From positions 4,402,001 to 4,466,000 of the forward strand of contig NZ_RKQF01000001.1 in the NCBI RefSeq assembly GCF_003814875.1: DNA of 64,000 nucleotides. Reading direction: 5' to 3'. This document shows, piece after piece, positions 24,866 to 33,722 of the stretch (positions within the stretch are counted from its first letter, which is position 1; each line of letters opens with the position of its first letter). The position numbers were made by a program, and so were the translations under genes. Under the pieces are notes generated by a model. The model made no database searches. It saw only the letters and a list, made by a program, of their open reading frames with translations, and had not been told where the DNA came from. This DNA comes from Streptomyces sp. Ag109_O5-1 (GTDB lineage: Bacteria; Actinomycetota; Actinomycetes; Streptomycetales; Streptomycetaceae).

Positions 24866-25005
24866 GCTGTCGTTCCTCCTCGAATGGGCGCTGGCGGGCC
24901 TCCGTAGGCTCCGCCGCCTGGCGCGCGGGAGCGCGGCGTCGTCGATGCCCGCCCCTAGTATCTCCGTTCTTGGGCATGATCCGAACAGGAGGGGTGAACT
25001 GACCA

Positions 25006-26037
25006 GTGGAAATCTCTGCCGCGGGACGCTTCGAGGTCCGTATCACCGCTGCTGACGTGGGCAAACGGGTCTCTGTACGACGTTTGACCGGAAATGGCGT
25101 CACGGAGGAGAAGTTCACCGACACGGTGGGTGTTCTCACATCATGGGACGACGACGGCGTGCTGACGATCACACGCCGGGACGGGGAGACCGTCCGGATA
25201 CCGGAGTCCGCGCTGGTGGCGGGCAAGGTGGTACCGGCCGCTCCGGCGCGCCGCCGGGGACCGGCGGCGACGTATCAGGAACTCGCGCGTGTCGTCGCAC
25301 GCGGCTGGCGGCCGGTGGAGAGCGAGCGGCTCGGCGAGTGGGAGCTCCGGGCCGCCGGCGGCTTCACTCGGCGGGCCAACAGTGTGCTGCCGCTCGGCGA
25401 CCCGGGGCTGCCGCTCGACGCCGCTCTGGACGCCGTACGGCGGTGGTACGGCGAACGGGGGCTGCCGGCGTACGTCCAGACCGCGACCGGCGCCGAGGGG
25501 ACCCAGGAGCTGCTCTGCGCGGAGCTGGAGCGGCGGGGGTGGGTGCGTGAGGTGAGCGCCGAGCTGTGGGTCGGGGGGCTGGCGCCGGTGGCGGACCGGG
25601 CGGAGGGCGCCGGTGTGGTGCTCTCCCGGACGGCCGACGAGGCCTGGCTGGCGCGGTACCAGCGCAAGGGCGTGAGCGAGGTGGCGCTGCGGGTGCTGTG
25701 CGGCGGCCCGTCGGTGTGGTTCGCGACCGTTCCCGGCGGGTCCTCCGAGTCCGGGGACGCCCCCGCGGCCATCGGGCGGCTGGTGGTGGACGGCCGGTGG
25801 GCCGGGTTCGCCGCCGTCGAGGTGGATCCGGGGCTGCGGCGACGGGGGCTGGCCACCGAGGTCATGGCCGCGCTCGCCCGGCGGGCGCTGGCGGAGGGCG
25901 CGTCGGCGGCCTGGCTCCAGGTGGAGACGGAGAACGCGGGGGCGCGGACACTGTACGGGCGGCTGGGCTTCGCGGCGCACCACGCGTATCACCACCACCG
26001 GGAACCGGGACGGGAGCCGGGAACGGACGGCTTCTGA
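25006..26037 (+). CDS. GNAT family N-acetyltransferase
   Basis: This 343-aa protein has an N-terminal region of about 85 residues (FEVRITAADVGKRVSVRRLT) with an SH3/Sm-like beta pattern. A poorly conserved middle part follows, then a C-terminal GNAT domain. Motif A reads FAAVEVDPGLRRRGLATEV with the R/Q-x-x-G-x-G/A acetyl-CoA loop; motif B is TENAGARTLYGRLGF. Substrate unknown. The start is GTG after a GGAGGGG stretch. It is divergent from ferredoxin and 44 nt ahead of the SirB1-like gene. Confidence 0.88.
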   Translation: MEISAAGRFEVRITAADVGKRVSVRRLTGNGVTEEKFTDTVGVLTSWDDDGVLTITRRDGETVRIPESALVAGKVVPAAPARRRGPAATYQELARVVARGWRPVESERLGEWELRAAGGFTRRANSVLPLGDPGLPLDAALDAVRRWYGERGLPAYVQTATGAEGTQELLCAELERRGWVREVSAELWVGGLAPVADRAEGAGVVLSRTADEAWLARYQRKGVSEVALRVLCGGPSVWFATVPGGSSESGDAPAAIGRLVVDGRWAGFAAVEVDPGLRRRGLATEVMAALARRALAEGASAAWLQVETENAGARTLYGRLGFAAHHAYHHHREPGREPGTDGF

Positions 26038-26081
26038 GGTTCTCGGCGGTACGGATCATTCCGGAAGGGCACGAAAGAGCT

Positions 26082-26939
26082 ATGGGTTCCCCTCATCCGC
26101 ACCCGCCGTCACCGGAGCGGGCCGCCGAGGTACGGCGGCGGTTCGCCGAGGAGGCGCGGTCCGAGCGGCCCGATCTGGCGACGCTGTGTCTGCTGCTGGG
26201 CGCGGCGGCCGACGGTTCGCTGGACGAGGCCGGGATCGACGCGGCGCAGATGGAACTGGACCGGCTGGCCGGGCAGCTGCCCTACCGGCCGGGCGGGCCG
26301 CTCGCCTGGGCCACGGCGGCGCGCCGGGTGCTGGGCGAACGGTTCGGTTTCCAGGGCGCCGCCGCGGACTACCAGCGGCTGGAGTCCTCGCTGCTGCACG
26401 AGGTGCTGCGGCGGCGGCGCGGGCTGCCGATCCTGCTGTCCGTGGTGTGGCTGGAGGTCACCCGGCGGGCGGGGGCTCCGGTGTACGGCGTCGCGCTGCC
26501 GGGGCACTTCGTGGTCGGCTTCGGGACGGCGGAGGAGCAGGTGCTGGCCGATCCGTTCGACGGGGGGCGGGTGCTGAGCGGGGCGGATGCGGAGCTGTTG
26601 GTGGTGGGGGCGGCGGGGGTGCCGCTGGAGCCGGCGATGCTGCAGCCGGCCGATCCGCTGGACGTCGTACGCCGCATCCTCAACAACGTACGGGCGTGGG
26701 CGGCGGCCCGCCCCGAGCGGTCGGACGTCGGCCTGTGGGCGGTGGACCTGTCGCTGCTGCTGCCGTCGCATCCGGCGCGGTTGCGGTACGAGCGGGCGCG
26801 GTTGCTGGTGGAGCGGGGTGACTTCGTCGACGGGGCCGAGGAGTTGGAGAAGTACGCGGGGTTGATCGACGTGGTCGACGAAGGGGCGGCGGAGAAGGTA
26901 CGGGGCGAGGCACGGGCAGCCCGGGCTCGCCTCAACTGA
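26082..26939 (+). CDS. Transglutaminase-like SirB1 family protein
   Basis: This 285-aa protein has a SirB1/transglutaminase-like fold. LHEVLRRRRGLPILLSVVWLEV occupies the place of the catalytic-Cys helix, and VALPGHFVVGF and LADPFDGG follow. The usual Cys is replaced (Leu/Ser in LPILLS), as in other SirB1 members, so catalysis is doubtful. A C-terminal helical segment with tetratricopeptide-like spacing ends it. The ATG at 26082 follows AAAGAG. The gap 26940-27191 after it holds only an inverted fragment of the Streptomyces intergenic repeat (about 26995-27030). Confidence 0.82.
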   Translation: MGSPHPHPPSPERAAEVRRRFAEEARSERPDLATLCLLLGAAADGSLDEAGIDAAQMELDRLAGQLPYRPGGPLAWATAARRVLGERFGFQGAAADYQRLESSLLHEVLRRRRGLPILLSVVWLEVTRRAGAPVYGVALPGHFVVGFGTAEEQVLADPFDGGRVLSGADAELLVVGAAGVPLEPAMLQPADPLDVVRRILNNVRAWAAARPERSDVGLWAVDLSLLLPSHPARLRYERARLLVERGDFVDGAEELEKYAGLIDVVDEGAAEKVRGEARAARARLN

Positions 26940-27191
26940 GGGCGCGGATGCGCCTGTTCGCCGTAGGGGTGGCGGTGCGTGGGCGGCTGCGGCTGAGCGG
27001 GGGCTGATCGCGCGGTTCCCCGCGCCCCTTGGTCGGCTGCGCTAGCCGGCACCGATCGGGCACCGCCCTCCCACCTTCCATTCCACCCCGCCGGTCACCG
27101 TCGCTCCGCCGGTTCTTTTGATCCGCCGCAGCGGTGCTCAGCCGCTACGGCGGTGTACGGCGGTGCCCATCCGGGCGAGGCCCTCGGCCGG

Positions 27192-27806
27192 CTAAAGCCA
27201 GCCCTTCTCCCTCGCGATGCGGACCGCTTCCGCTCTGTTGCGGACCGCCAGTTTCTGGATCGCCGTCGAGAGGTAGTTGCGTACCGTCCCCTGGGAGAGG
27301 TGCAGCGCCGCTGCCAGCTCCGCGTTCGTGGAGCCGTCGGCCGCCGCGCGGAGGACCTCTCGTTCGCGGTCGGTCAGGGGGTTGGCGCCCTCTGCCAGCG
27401 CTGCCGCGGCCAGTGTGGGGTCGATGACGCGTTCGCCGGCGAGCACCTTGCGGACGGCTTCGGCGAGTTGGGCGGCGGGGGCGTCCTTGACCAGGAACGC
27501 GTCGGCGCCCGCCTCCATCGCGCTGCGCAGATAGCCGGGGCGGCCGAAGGTGGTGAGGACGACCAGTTTGACGGCCGGGAGCGCCTTGTGGAGCTGGGCC
27601 GCCGCCTCGATGCCCGTACAACCCGGCATCTCGATGTCGAGCAGGGCGACGTCGATGTCGTGCTGCTGGGCCGTCGGCAACACCTCGTCGCCGCGCGCCA
27701 CTTGGGCCACGACCTCGATGTCGTCCTCGAGTCCCAGCAGGGCCGCCAGCGCCTCGCGGACCATCGACTGGTCCTCGGCGAGGAGGACCTTGATCGTGCT
27801 GCTCAT
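27192..27806 (-). CDS. NarL/FixJ-type response regulator
   Basis: The 204-aa regulator has a receiver domain (acidic ED at residues 11-12, phospho-acceptor Asp in VALLDIEMPG, Lys in LVKDAPAA) and a C-terminal LuxR-type helix-turn-helix (LTDREREVLRAAADGSTNAE, then LHLSQGTVRNYLS). Its ATG overlaps the kinase stop as ATGA. It probably controls the ABC exporter genes at the head of this operon; an inverted repeat upstream of them (30736-30751) is a candidate target. Confidence 0.93.
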   Translation of the reverse strand: MSSTIKVLLAEDQSMVREALAALLGLEDDIEVVAQVARGDEVLPTAQQHDIDVALLDIEMPGCTGIEAAAQLHKALPAVKLVVLTTFGRPGYLRSAMEAGADAFLVKDAPAAQLAEAVRKVLAGERVIDPTLAAAALAEGANPLTDREREVLRAAADGSTNAELAAALHLSQGTVRNYLSTAIQKLAVRNRAEAVRIAREKGWL

Positions 27807-29011
27807 GCACCGGATCCTACGGCCATGCCGGAGGAGAGCGGGACTCGGGCGACGAGACGGAAACCGCGCTTCAGGCGGCCCGCCTCCAGCGTGCCGCCGG
27901 CCTTCTCCAGGCGCTCGGTGAGACCGGTGAGGCCGTTGCCGGCCCCCTTGCCGGAGCCGCCCGAGCCGTTGTCCTCGACGGCGAGTTCGAGGACCCGGCC
28001 GTCCAGGGTCTGGCGGCGCAGCAGTTCGACCGTGCAGGCGGTCGCGCCGCTGTGCCGCACTACGTTGGTGATCGCCTCGCGCAGCGCCCACGCGAGGGCC
28101 GCCTCGCCGTCCTCGGACACGTCGGTGAGGTCGGGGTCGGCGGGGACCTCGGCGGTGACCGCCGCGGCGGTCAGCGCGACCTGCGCGCCCGCGAGTTCGG
28201 CGGCGAGCCGGGGCCGCCGGTAGCCGGTGACGGCCTCCCGGACGTCCACCAGGGCCTGCCGGCTGACCTGTTCGATGTCGGAGACCTGCTGGGCCGCCTT
28301 GTCGGGGTGGTCGGGGAGCATCCGGCCGGCCAGCTCGCTCTTCAGGGTGATGAGGGAGAGGGAGTGGCCGAGCAGGTCGTGCAGGTCGCGGGCCAGGCGC
28401 AACCGCTCCTCGTTGGCGGCCAGTTGGGCGACCGTGGCGCGGGCCTTGCGCAACTCGATCGTGGTGGCGACGAGTTGCCGGATGCCGGTCATGGAGTAGC
28501 CGACCAGGAGCACCACCAGGAACAGGCCCCAGGCCTCGTCCAGGTTGTGGGCGTGCCAGCCGGCCAGCATCATGGCGGCGGTGGTGGCCGGGATCGTCCA
28601 GTAGGCGACGCGGAGCGGGAAGGTGACCCCGCACATCACGGAGACGTACACGAACAGGCCGAGCCAGGAGCTGCCGAGGCTGAGGGCGAGGACGACCGCG
28701 AGCACCCACTGCACGGCGACCGCGACGGAGACGATCCCGCCGCGGAACGGCCGGCCCATCTGGCGGAAGACGATGGTCAGGTAGATCCCGACGAAGGCCG
28801 CCAGACCGGCCCAGCCGGCCACCGTGGCACCCATGCTGTGGTGGCCGGCGGTCAGGTCGCCCACCGGGGAGGCCAGGAAGACCAGCCACGGCAGGACCCA
28901 CACCAGCTTGCGGATCGCCTCGCCGCGATTGCGGGGCGGCGCGCCGATCCGCATCAGCCGCTCCGCCCGGGCTTCCTCGTCGGGCCGCAGGTCTTCCGTC
29001 ATCGTGCTCAC
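27803..29011 (-). CDS. DesK-type sensor histidine kinase
   Basis: This 402-aa kinase has about five membrane helices in its first 190 residues and little exterior sequence, so it likely senses within or at the membrane. A HisKA_3 dimerisation domain (RLARDLHDLLGHSLSLITLK, with the phospho-His in DLHD) and a short HATPase domain (REAITNVVRHSGA, EDNGSGGSGKGAGNGL) follow. The GTG start overlaps the permease stop as GTGA; an ATG three codons later is the alternative. It pairs with the response regulator that follows. Confidence 0.93.
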   Translation of the reverse strand: MSTMTEDLRPDEEARAERLMRIGAPPRNRGEAIRKLVWVLPWLVFLASPVGDLTAGHHSMGATVAGWAGLAAFVGIYLTIVFRQMGRPFRGGIVSVAVAVQWVLAVVLALSLGSSWLGLFVYVSVMCGVTFPLRVAYWTIPATTAAMMLAGWHAHNLDEAWGLFLVVLLVGYSMTGIRQLVATTIELRKARATVAQLAANEERLRLARDLHDLLGHSLSLITLKSELAGRMLPDHPDKAAQQVSDIEQVSRQALVDVREAVTGYRRPRLAAELAGAQVALTAAAVTAEVPADPDLTDVSEDGEAALAWALREAITNVVRHSGATACTVELLRRQTLDGRVLELAVEDNGSGGSGKGAGNGLTGLTERLEKAGGTLEAGRLKRGFRLVARVPLSSGMAVGSGA

Positions 29012-29748
29012 GCCTTCAGCGTGTCCTTCCGGTACAGCCAGGCCGCGCCGCCGACGAAGAGGGCGAAGAAGACGACGAGGATGGCGATGTCCTGGGCTTT
29101 CGGGGCCTGGCTCTGTTCGATGGCCCGCCCCAGTGCAGCGTACGCGTGCGTGGGCAGCCACTTCGCGATGTCCTGGAGCCAGGTCGGGAAGGAGGAGGAC
29201 GGCCACCACAGGCCGCCGAGGATCGACAGGCCGAAGTAGGTGATCATCGTGATCGGGCGGACCGCGTCGCCGCTCGCCAGATACCCGATGGCGACGCCGA
29301 GCGCGGCGAAGACCAGGCTGCCGGCCCAGATCGCGCCGGTAAGGGCGAACCACTGCCAGGCTTCCAGCCGTACGTGCTTGACCGAGGCGGCGACCAGGAA
29401 GACGACCACGATGGAGGGCAGGCTCACCACGGCGGCGCTGGCGGTCTTGGCGAGGACGTAGCCGCGCCCGGGGAGGGTGGTCAGCCGCAGCTGCCGTACC
29501 CAGCCGCTCTCGCGCTCCTTGGCGATGCGCTCGCTGTTGCCCATCAGGACGGCGGTCAGGGCGCCGAAGGAAGCCATGGAGACCATGACGTAGGCGGCGA
29601 CGGAGAGGCCGGTCTTGTCGACGGTGGCGTTGCTGCCGCCCTGGCTGGCGACCAGCAGGAAGATCAGGGACGGGTAGATCACGGAGAAGAACAGGAACTT
29701 GCGGTTGCGCAGGGCCCGGGCGAGTTCCAGCTTGATGAGGGCGTTCAT
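29008..29748 (-). CDS. ABC-2 type exporter permease
   Basis: This 246-aa protein has six membrane helices in the ABC-2 arrangement: a first helix after MNALIKLELARALRNRKF, a cytoplasmic GNSERIAKERESGWVRQLRL loop typical of drug and lantibiotic exporters, and a late LSILGGLWWPSSSFPTWLQ stretch. It forms the channel for the adjacent ATPase. Start and stop overlap both neighbours (ATGA and GTGA), so all four operon genes are translationally coupled. Confidence 0.92.
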   Translation of the reverse strand: MNALIKLELARALRNRKFLFFSVIYPSLIFLLVASQGGSNATVDKTGLSVAAYVMVSMASFGALTAVLMGNSERIAKERESGWVRQLRLTTLPGRGYVLAKTASAAVVSLPSIVVVFLVAASVKHVRLEAWQWFALTGAIWAGSLVFAALGVAIGYLASGDAVRPITMITYFGLSILGGLWWPSSSFPTWLQDIAKWLPTHAYAALGRAIEQSQAPKAQDIAILVVFFALFVGGAAWLYRKDTLKA

Positions 29749-30677
29749 GACTGCTTGGCCTCCTCGGCCTCCGTGATGGCGACGAACGCCTGCTCCAGAC
29801 CGAGCCCGGCGACTTCGAGGTTGCGGGGGTAGACACCGAGTCCGTAGAGCGCGTGGACGGTGGCGTCGGCGTCGGACGACTGGATGCGGACGGTCTGGCC
29901 GGAGACGTCTATGACGGTGAGGAAGGGCAGTGCCCGCAGCGGGGCCTCGTCGATCTCGCCCTCCAGGTCGAAGGAGATCCGCCGGGCGCCCGCCTTCGCC
30001 TTGATCTCGGCGGCGGTGCCGTCGGCGAGCAGCCGTCCCCGGTGCAGCACCAGCACCCGGTCGGCGATGGCGTCGGCCTCTTCGAGGTAGTGCGTGGCGA
30101 ACAGGACCGTACGCCCCTGGTCGGCCTGTTCGCGCATGGTGGCCCAGAAGGCCTGGCGGGCGGAGACGTCCATGCCGGTGGTCGGCTCGTCCAGGACGAT
30201 CAGGTCGCTGTCGCCGGCGGTGGCGAGGGCGAAGCGGACCCGCTGGGCCTGGCCGCCGGAGAGCTTGTTGACCTTGCGGTCGGCGATCTGCGAGATCCCG
30301 GCGCGGGCGAGGACATCGGCGACCTTGTACGCCTTGGGGTGCAGATCGCAGGCCAGCTTGACCAGTTCGCGGACGGTGACCTCGTCCATCAGGCCGCCGC
30401 TCTGCAGCATCGCGCCGACCCGTCCGGCGACGATGGCCTCGCGCGGGCTCATGCCGAAGACGCCGACCGTGCCGGTGTCGGCCTGCTTGAGGCCGAGCAG
30501 CAGGTCGAGCGTGGTCGACTTGCCGGCGCCGTTGGGCCCGAGCAGGGCCACGGTCTCCCCCGGGTGCAGCCGCAGCGAGAGCCCGTCGACGGCCCGCACA
30601 CTCCCGTAGGTCTTGCTCACTTGGTCGAACCCGACGACCGGGGTACCGGTGGCCGTCGTCGCCGCTGTCGTTGTCAT
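29745..30677 (-). CDS. ABC exporter ATP-binding protein (DrrA-like)
   Basis: This 310-aa ATPase has Walker A GPNGAGKST, Q-loop in MLQSGGLMDEV, signature LSGGQAQR, Walker B LIVLDEPT and the switch His in FATHYLEEAD. A C-terminal extension of about 85 residues is typical of DrrA-type drug or lantibiotic exporters. The substrate is unknown; linkage to a DesK/DesR-type two-component pair suggests export of a membrane-active compound or response to one. It is first in a four-gene operon. Confidence 0.93.
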   Translation of the reverse strand: MTTTAATTATGTPVVGFDQVSKTYGSVRAVDGLSLRLHPGETVALLGPNGAGKSTTLDLLLGLKQADTGTVGVFGMSPREAIVAGRVGAMLQSGGLMDEVTVRELVKLACDLHPKAYKVADVLARAGISQIADRKVNKLSGGQAQRVRFALATAGDSDLIVLDEPTTGMDVSARQAFWATMREQADQGRTVLFATHYLEEADAIADRVLVLHRGRLLADGTAAEIKAKAGARRISFDLEGEIDEAPLRALPFLTVIDVSGQTVRIQSSDADATVHALYGLGVYPRNLEVAGLGLEQAFVAITEAEEAKQS

Positions 30678-30735
30678 GTCTCCATGCTGGCGGCGGGCCC
30701 CTGTCCGGGGGCAGTGCCGACCGTCCGGAGACCCG

Positions 30736-30751
30736 CATGACAGATGTCATG
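30736..30751. promoter_or_regulatory. Inverted repeat upstream of the ABC-TCS operon, candidate operator
   Basis: CATGACAGATGTCATG has perfect 6-bp arms around AGAT, 58 nt upstream of the ATPase start. The symmetry and position fit a NarL-type regulator site, probably for the operon's own regulator. Confidence 0.5.
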
Positions 30752-30762
30752 GGCAGAGCGTG

Positions 30763-30814
30763 ACACCACGAGAGGGGGCGCCCGGTGAGTACCGGGCGCC
30801 CCCTCTCGTGGTGT
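30763..30814 (-). terminator. Perfect 24-bp hairpin terminator
   Basis: Positions 30763-30786 pair perfectly with 30791-30814 around a GAGT loop, directly after the VanW-type gene stop (30825). It insulates the ABC-TCS operon from upstream transcription. Confidence 0.85.
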
Positions 30815-30824
30815 TCGGCTTCGG

Positions 30825-33152
30825 CTAGCTGGGGTTCGTCTCGATCACACCGACGCGTTCCGCCGTCGTCTTGCCGACGAGCGCCTTGCGGAGCGCGGAG
30901 ACGACGTCCTGCGGGAGGACGGCGCGCTTGCCGGTCGCGGTCGTGATCTGGACGCCGTCGAAGGTGCTGCCGTACGCCGCCTTGAGGGCTTCCAGGTTGT
31001 ACGTCTCCACGAGCTTGCCGCCGATGGCCTTGAATCCGAGGATCTTCGGCAGTGACAGGGCGCCGAACGGGATGCGGTGTGCCGCGTCCGTCTGCACGAA
31101 GACCTTGGCAGACATCGCCGGCTCCGCGAACGCCTTCATCTCGCGGTCGACCTCCGCGTTGGAGATCGTCGGCTGCTGGGTGGTCGTGGGGACGGTGACC
31201 GCGGCGGCGGTGCCCGTTTCCACCATCGTCTCGTACGCCTGCTTGACCGCGTCCACCGAGCCGGCCGGGTCGATGCCCTTGCCCGCCTTGCCGTAGACGG
31301 CGACGGCCTTGCCGGAGGTGAACTTGATCGTGCCGTTGGTGACCGAGCCGGAGCTGCCGCCGAGGTCCTTGAGGGCGGCCTGGAGCTTCTCCTCGTCGGT
31401 CGGCATGGCGGGGTCGACGACCCGCTTCTGGCCGAACAGGGAGCCGATCACGGAGATCGGGTTGTAGTCGCTCTTCGCGGCCGCGTCGACCGTCGACTGG
31501 ATGTCGAACTGCAGACCCGCCTGGTCCGGCTGCAGCGAGACCGTCTTGCCGTCGACCGACAGCTTCAGCGGCTTGGTCATGTTCTTGCCGAACGCGTCGT
31601 CGAGCTTCTTGACGGCGTCGTCGCGGGTGCCGCCGCCGATGTCGACGCCGAGCACGGTGGTGCCCTTGGGGACGTCGGAGTGGTTCATGAGGAGCCCGGC
31701 GCCGTAGACACCGAGGCCGGCGACGACCACGACACCGCCGAGCAGCGGCAGCTTGCTGCGCTTCTTCTTGGCCTGGGTCTTGCCCTTGCTCTTGGAGTCG
31801 GCCGGGGGCGGCGAGACCGGCTCGGGCAGCTTCGGGGGCGTGTGCGGCAGCGGCCCGTCGGTGGGCGCACCGGGTGCGAACGGGGAGTTCAGGCCCGGCG
31901 GCACGACCGGCATGCCGCTGGTGACGGTGTGTCCGGAGACGTTGTCCGCCGGGGAGCCGTAGCCGGACATGCCGGGTTCGGGGGCCGGCTTCTGCGGGGT
32001 GAGGATCGCGGTGTCGTCGCTCAGACCGCCGCCGGGGCCGAGTCCGGCGCCCGCCGGGCGCGCGCCGGGTCCGGCCTGGGGGGTACGGCGGGCGGGGCCG
32101 CCCGGGCCTGCGCCGGGACCCGCGGGACCGCGCGGTGCTCCGAACGGCGCGCCGCCGTTGAAGGACTCGGCGCCGGGACCGCCCGGCGCGCCGAAGGGCT
32201 CACCGCCGCTGACCGGCGGGACGAACGGGCCGTCGCCGGTGACCGGGCCGCCGGTGGGGCCCGCCGGGCCCTGCGGGCCGCCGGGGCCACCGGGCTGACC
32301 GGGACCGCTGAAACCGCTGGGGCCGCCGGGACCGGCCGGGCCGCCGCCGGGCGCACCGGAGCCGGTCTGGGCGCCGTTCCGGCCGCCGTTCTCGGTGAAG
32401 TACGGCAGGTCGTCGCGGCGGGACTCGCCGCCGCTCTTCGCGCCGCCCCGGGAGCCGCCGAGCGGGCCCGCGGCGAGCGCCTCGGTGACGTCGAAGGAGC
32501 CGGTGCCGCCGCCGTGGCCGGGGGCCACCGGGCCGCCGGTCGCGCCCGTGGGCAGACCCGCGCCGTTGGTCGAACCGGGCCGGGACGTGCCGGGCACGCT
32601 CACCGAGCCGACGACACCACCGGGGCGGCCGCCGTTCGGACGCGCGGCTCCCGGGGTGCCCTGTGCGGCCGGACCGGCCGGACCGGCCGGACCGGCCGGC
32701 GTCGCGGCGGGCGAACCGCCGGGCGTTCCGGCCCCGTTGGTGGCGCCGCCGCGCTGACCGCCCTTGGCCGGACCGGACTTGCGCGGCGCGAACCAGTCGG
32801 TGGTGGGCGCGGGCGCCGGTTCGGCGGCTGGCGGCTCGGCATTGCCGGCCGACGTGGCGGCGCCCGTCGGCAGCGCGTGCGTGCCCGTCTCCTCGCTCAC
32901 AGCGCTGTCGGCGTCCGCGACGGGGGTACGGACGACCACGGGCGGAATCGGCCGCGATCCGGGGATGTTGATCCGGATGCGGGTCGTCAGCGTGGTCTCG
33001 GTCTTGCGTTCCTCCGGCTGCGCGGCCGCACGGCCGGCGTCCGCGCCGTTCTCGGAAGCCATGGGGGTCCCGTACGGCGGCGTGCCCGAGGGGTATGCGG
33101 CTCCTCCGCGCCCGTTGGGCCCGGAGGACGGAGTGTCAGTTTCACGACTCAA
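30825..33152 (-). CDS. Membrane-anchored VanW/PG-binding-4 type cell-wall protein with long Pro/Gly-rich cytoplasmic tail
   Basis: This protein of about 775 aa has a cytoplasmic region of some 500 residues dominated by Gly, Pro and Ala (repeats such as GPAGPAGPA). A Lys-rich stop-transfer segment and one membrane helix (LPLLGGVVVVAGLGVYGAGLLM) follow. The exterior part has two PG-binding-4 like domains (GTTVLGVDIGGGTRDDAVKK; PTISNAEVDREMKAF) as found beside VanW and L,D-transpeptidase domains, but no transpeptidase Cys is seen. The start is probably the TTG at 33152 (SRETDTPSS), with GGGAGAA upstream; an ATG at 33221 is less likely. Confidence 0.75.
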   Translation of the reverse strand: MSRETDTPSSGPNGRGGAAYPSGTPPYGTPMASENGADAGRAAAQPEERKTETTLTTRIRINIPGSRPIPPVVVRTPVADADSAVSEETGTHALPTGAATSAGNAEPPAAEPAPAPTTDWFAPRKSGPAKGGQRGGATNGAGTPGGSPAATPAGPAGPAGPAAQGTPGAARPNGGRPGGVVGSVSVPGTSRPGSTNGAGLPTGATGGPVAPGHGGGTGSFDVTEALAAGPLGGSRGGAKSGGESRRDDLPYFTENGGRNGAQTGSGAPGGGPAGPGGPSGFSGPGQPGGPGGPQGPAGPTGGPVTGDGPFVPPVSGGEPFGAPGGPGAESFNGGAPFGAPRGPAGPGAGPGGPARRTPQAGPGARPAGAGLGPGGGLSDDTAILTPQKPAPEPGMSGYGSPADNVSGHTVTSGMPVVPPGLNSPFAPGAPTDGPLPHTPPKLPEPVSPPPADSKSKGKTQAKKKRSKLPLLGGVVVVAGLGVYGAGLLMNHSDVPKGTTVLGVDIGGGTRDDAVKKLDDAFGKNMTKPLKLSVDGKTVSLQPDQAGLQFDIQSTVDAAAKSDYNPISVIGSLFGQKRVVDPAMPTDEEKLQAALKDLGGSSGSVTNGTIKFTSGKAVAVYGKAGKGIDPAGSVDAVKQAYETMVETGTAAAVTVPTTTQQPTISNAEVDREMKAFAEPAMSAKVFVQTDAAHRIPFGALSLPKILGFKAIGGKLVETYNLEALKAAYGSTFDGVQITTATGKRAVLPQDVVSALRKALVGKTTAERVGVIETNPS

Positions 33153-33305
33153 GGCAGGTTCTCCCGGTTGGCTCCGCCGCCCGTCACGACCTTCGGGCGG
33201 CTCGGCGGCGCGCACCACCATACTGGCCGCATCTGGCGCTTATCCCATGACCGCCGGGGAAACCCACACCGGACTCGCACGTGCGCCCCACGGCGAAGTG
33301 GTACG

Positions 33306-33722
33306 TCACTTGCCAAGTCGGGCGCCGTCCGCTTCAGGTTGCCGCCCCAAACCTACTGTGGCGCAGATCACAGCCAGTGCCATGCCACCGAGCAGGAAGA
33401 GGTAGGAGCCGACTCCCGCGCCGAAGAGGAAGTCGCCTTCCGGCCGGCTGGTGGTGAGGAAGAGGACGGCGACGACCCAGCCGAAGGCGGGTGCGACCGC
33501 TCCGCCCCGGCTGCGCGTGGCCCGCGCCCCGCCGAGGAAGAGCCCGGCGGCACCGGCCAGGGCGAGCAGCAGCCCGCCCGGGAACCAGCCGGCCTGGACG
33601 AGGGCCCCGGCGACCCCGACCACGGCGCCGAGCACGATCAGCCCGAACAGGGCGGCGATCCGCCCCGCGGAGGGCGGTTGCAACGGTTGCGCGAGCATCG
33701 AGCCACGTCCGGCGGAACTCAT
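33306..33722 (-). CDS. DUF6113 family small membrane protein
   Basis: This 138-aa protein has four predicted membrane helices (IAALFGLIVLGAVVGVAGAL, GGLLLALAGAAGLFLGG, PAFGWVVAVLFLTT, GSYLFLLGGMALAVICATVG) and short loops. Its ATG overlaps the mshB stop as ATGA, so it is translated with mshB. This pairing is common in Streptomyces, where it is called DUF6113 (family name from memory). A role linked to mycothiol is only inferred from position. Confidence 0.82.
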   Translation of the reverse strand: MSSAGRGSMLAQPLQPPSAGRIAALFGLIVLGAVVGVAGALVQAGWFPGGLLLALAGAAGLFLGGARATRSRGGAVAPAFGWVVAVLFLTTSRPEGDFLFGAGVGSYLFLLGGMALAVICATVGLGRQPEADGARLGK

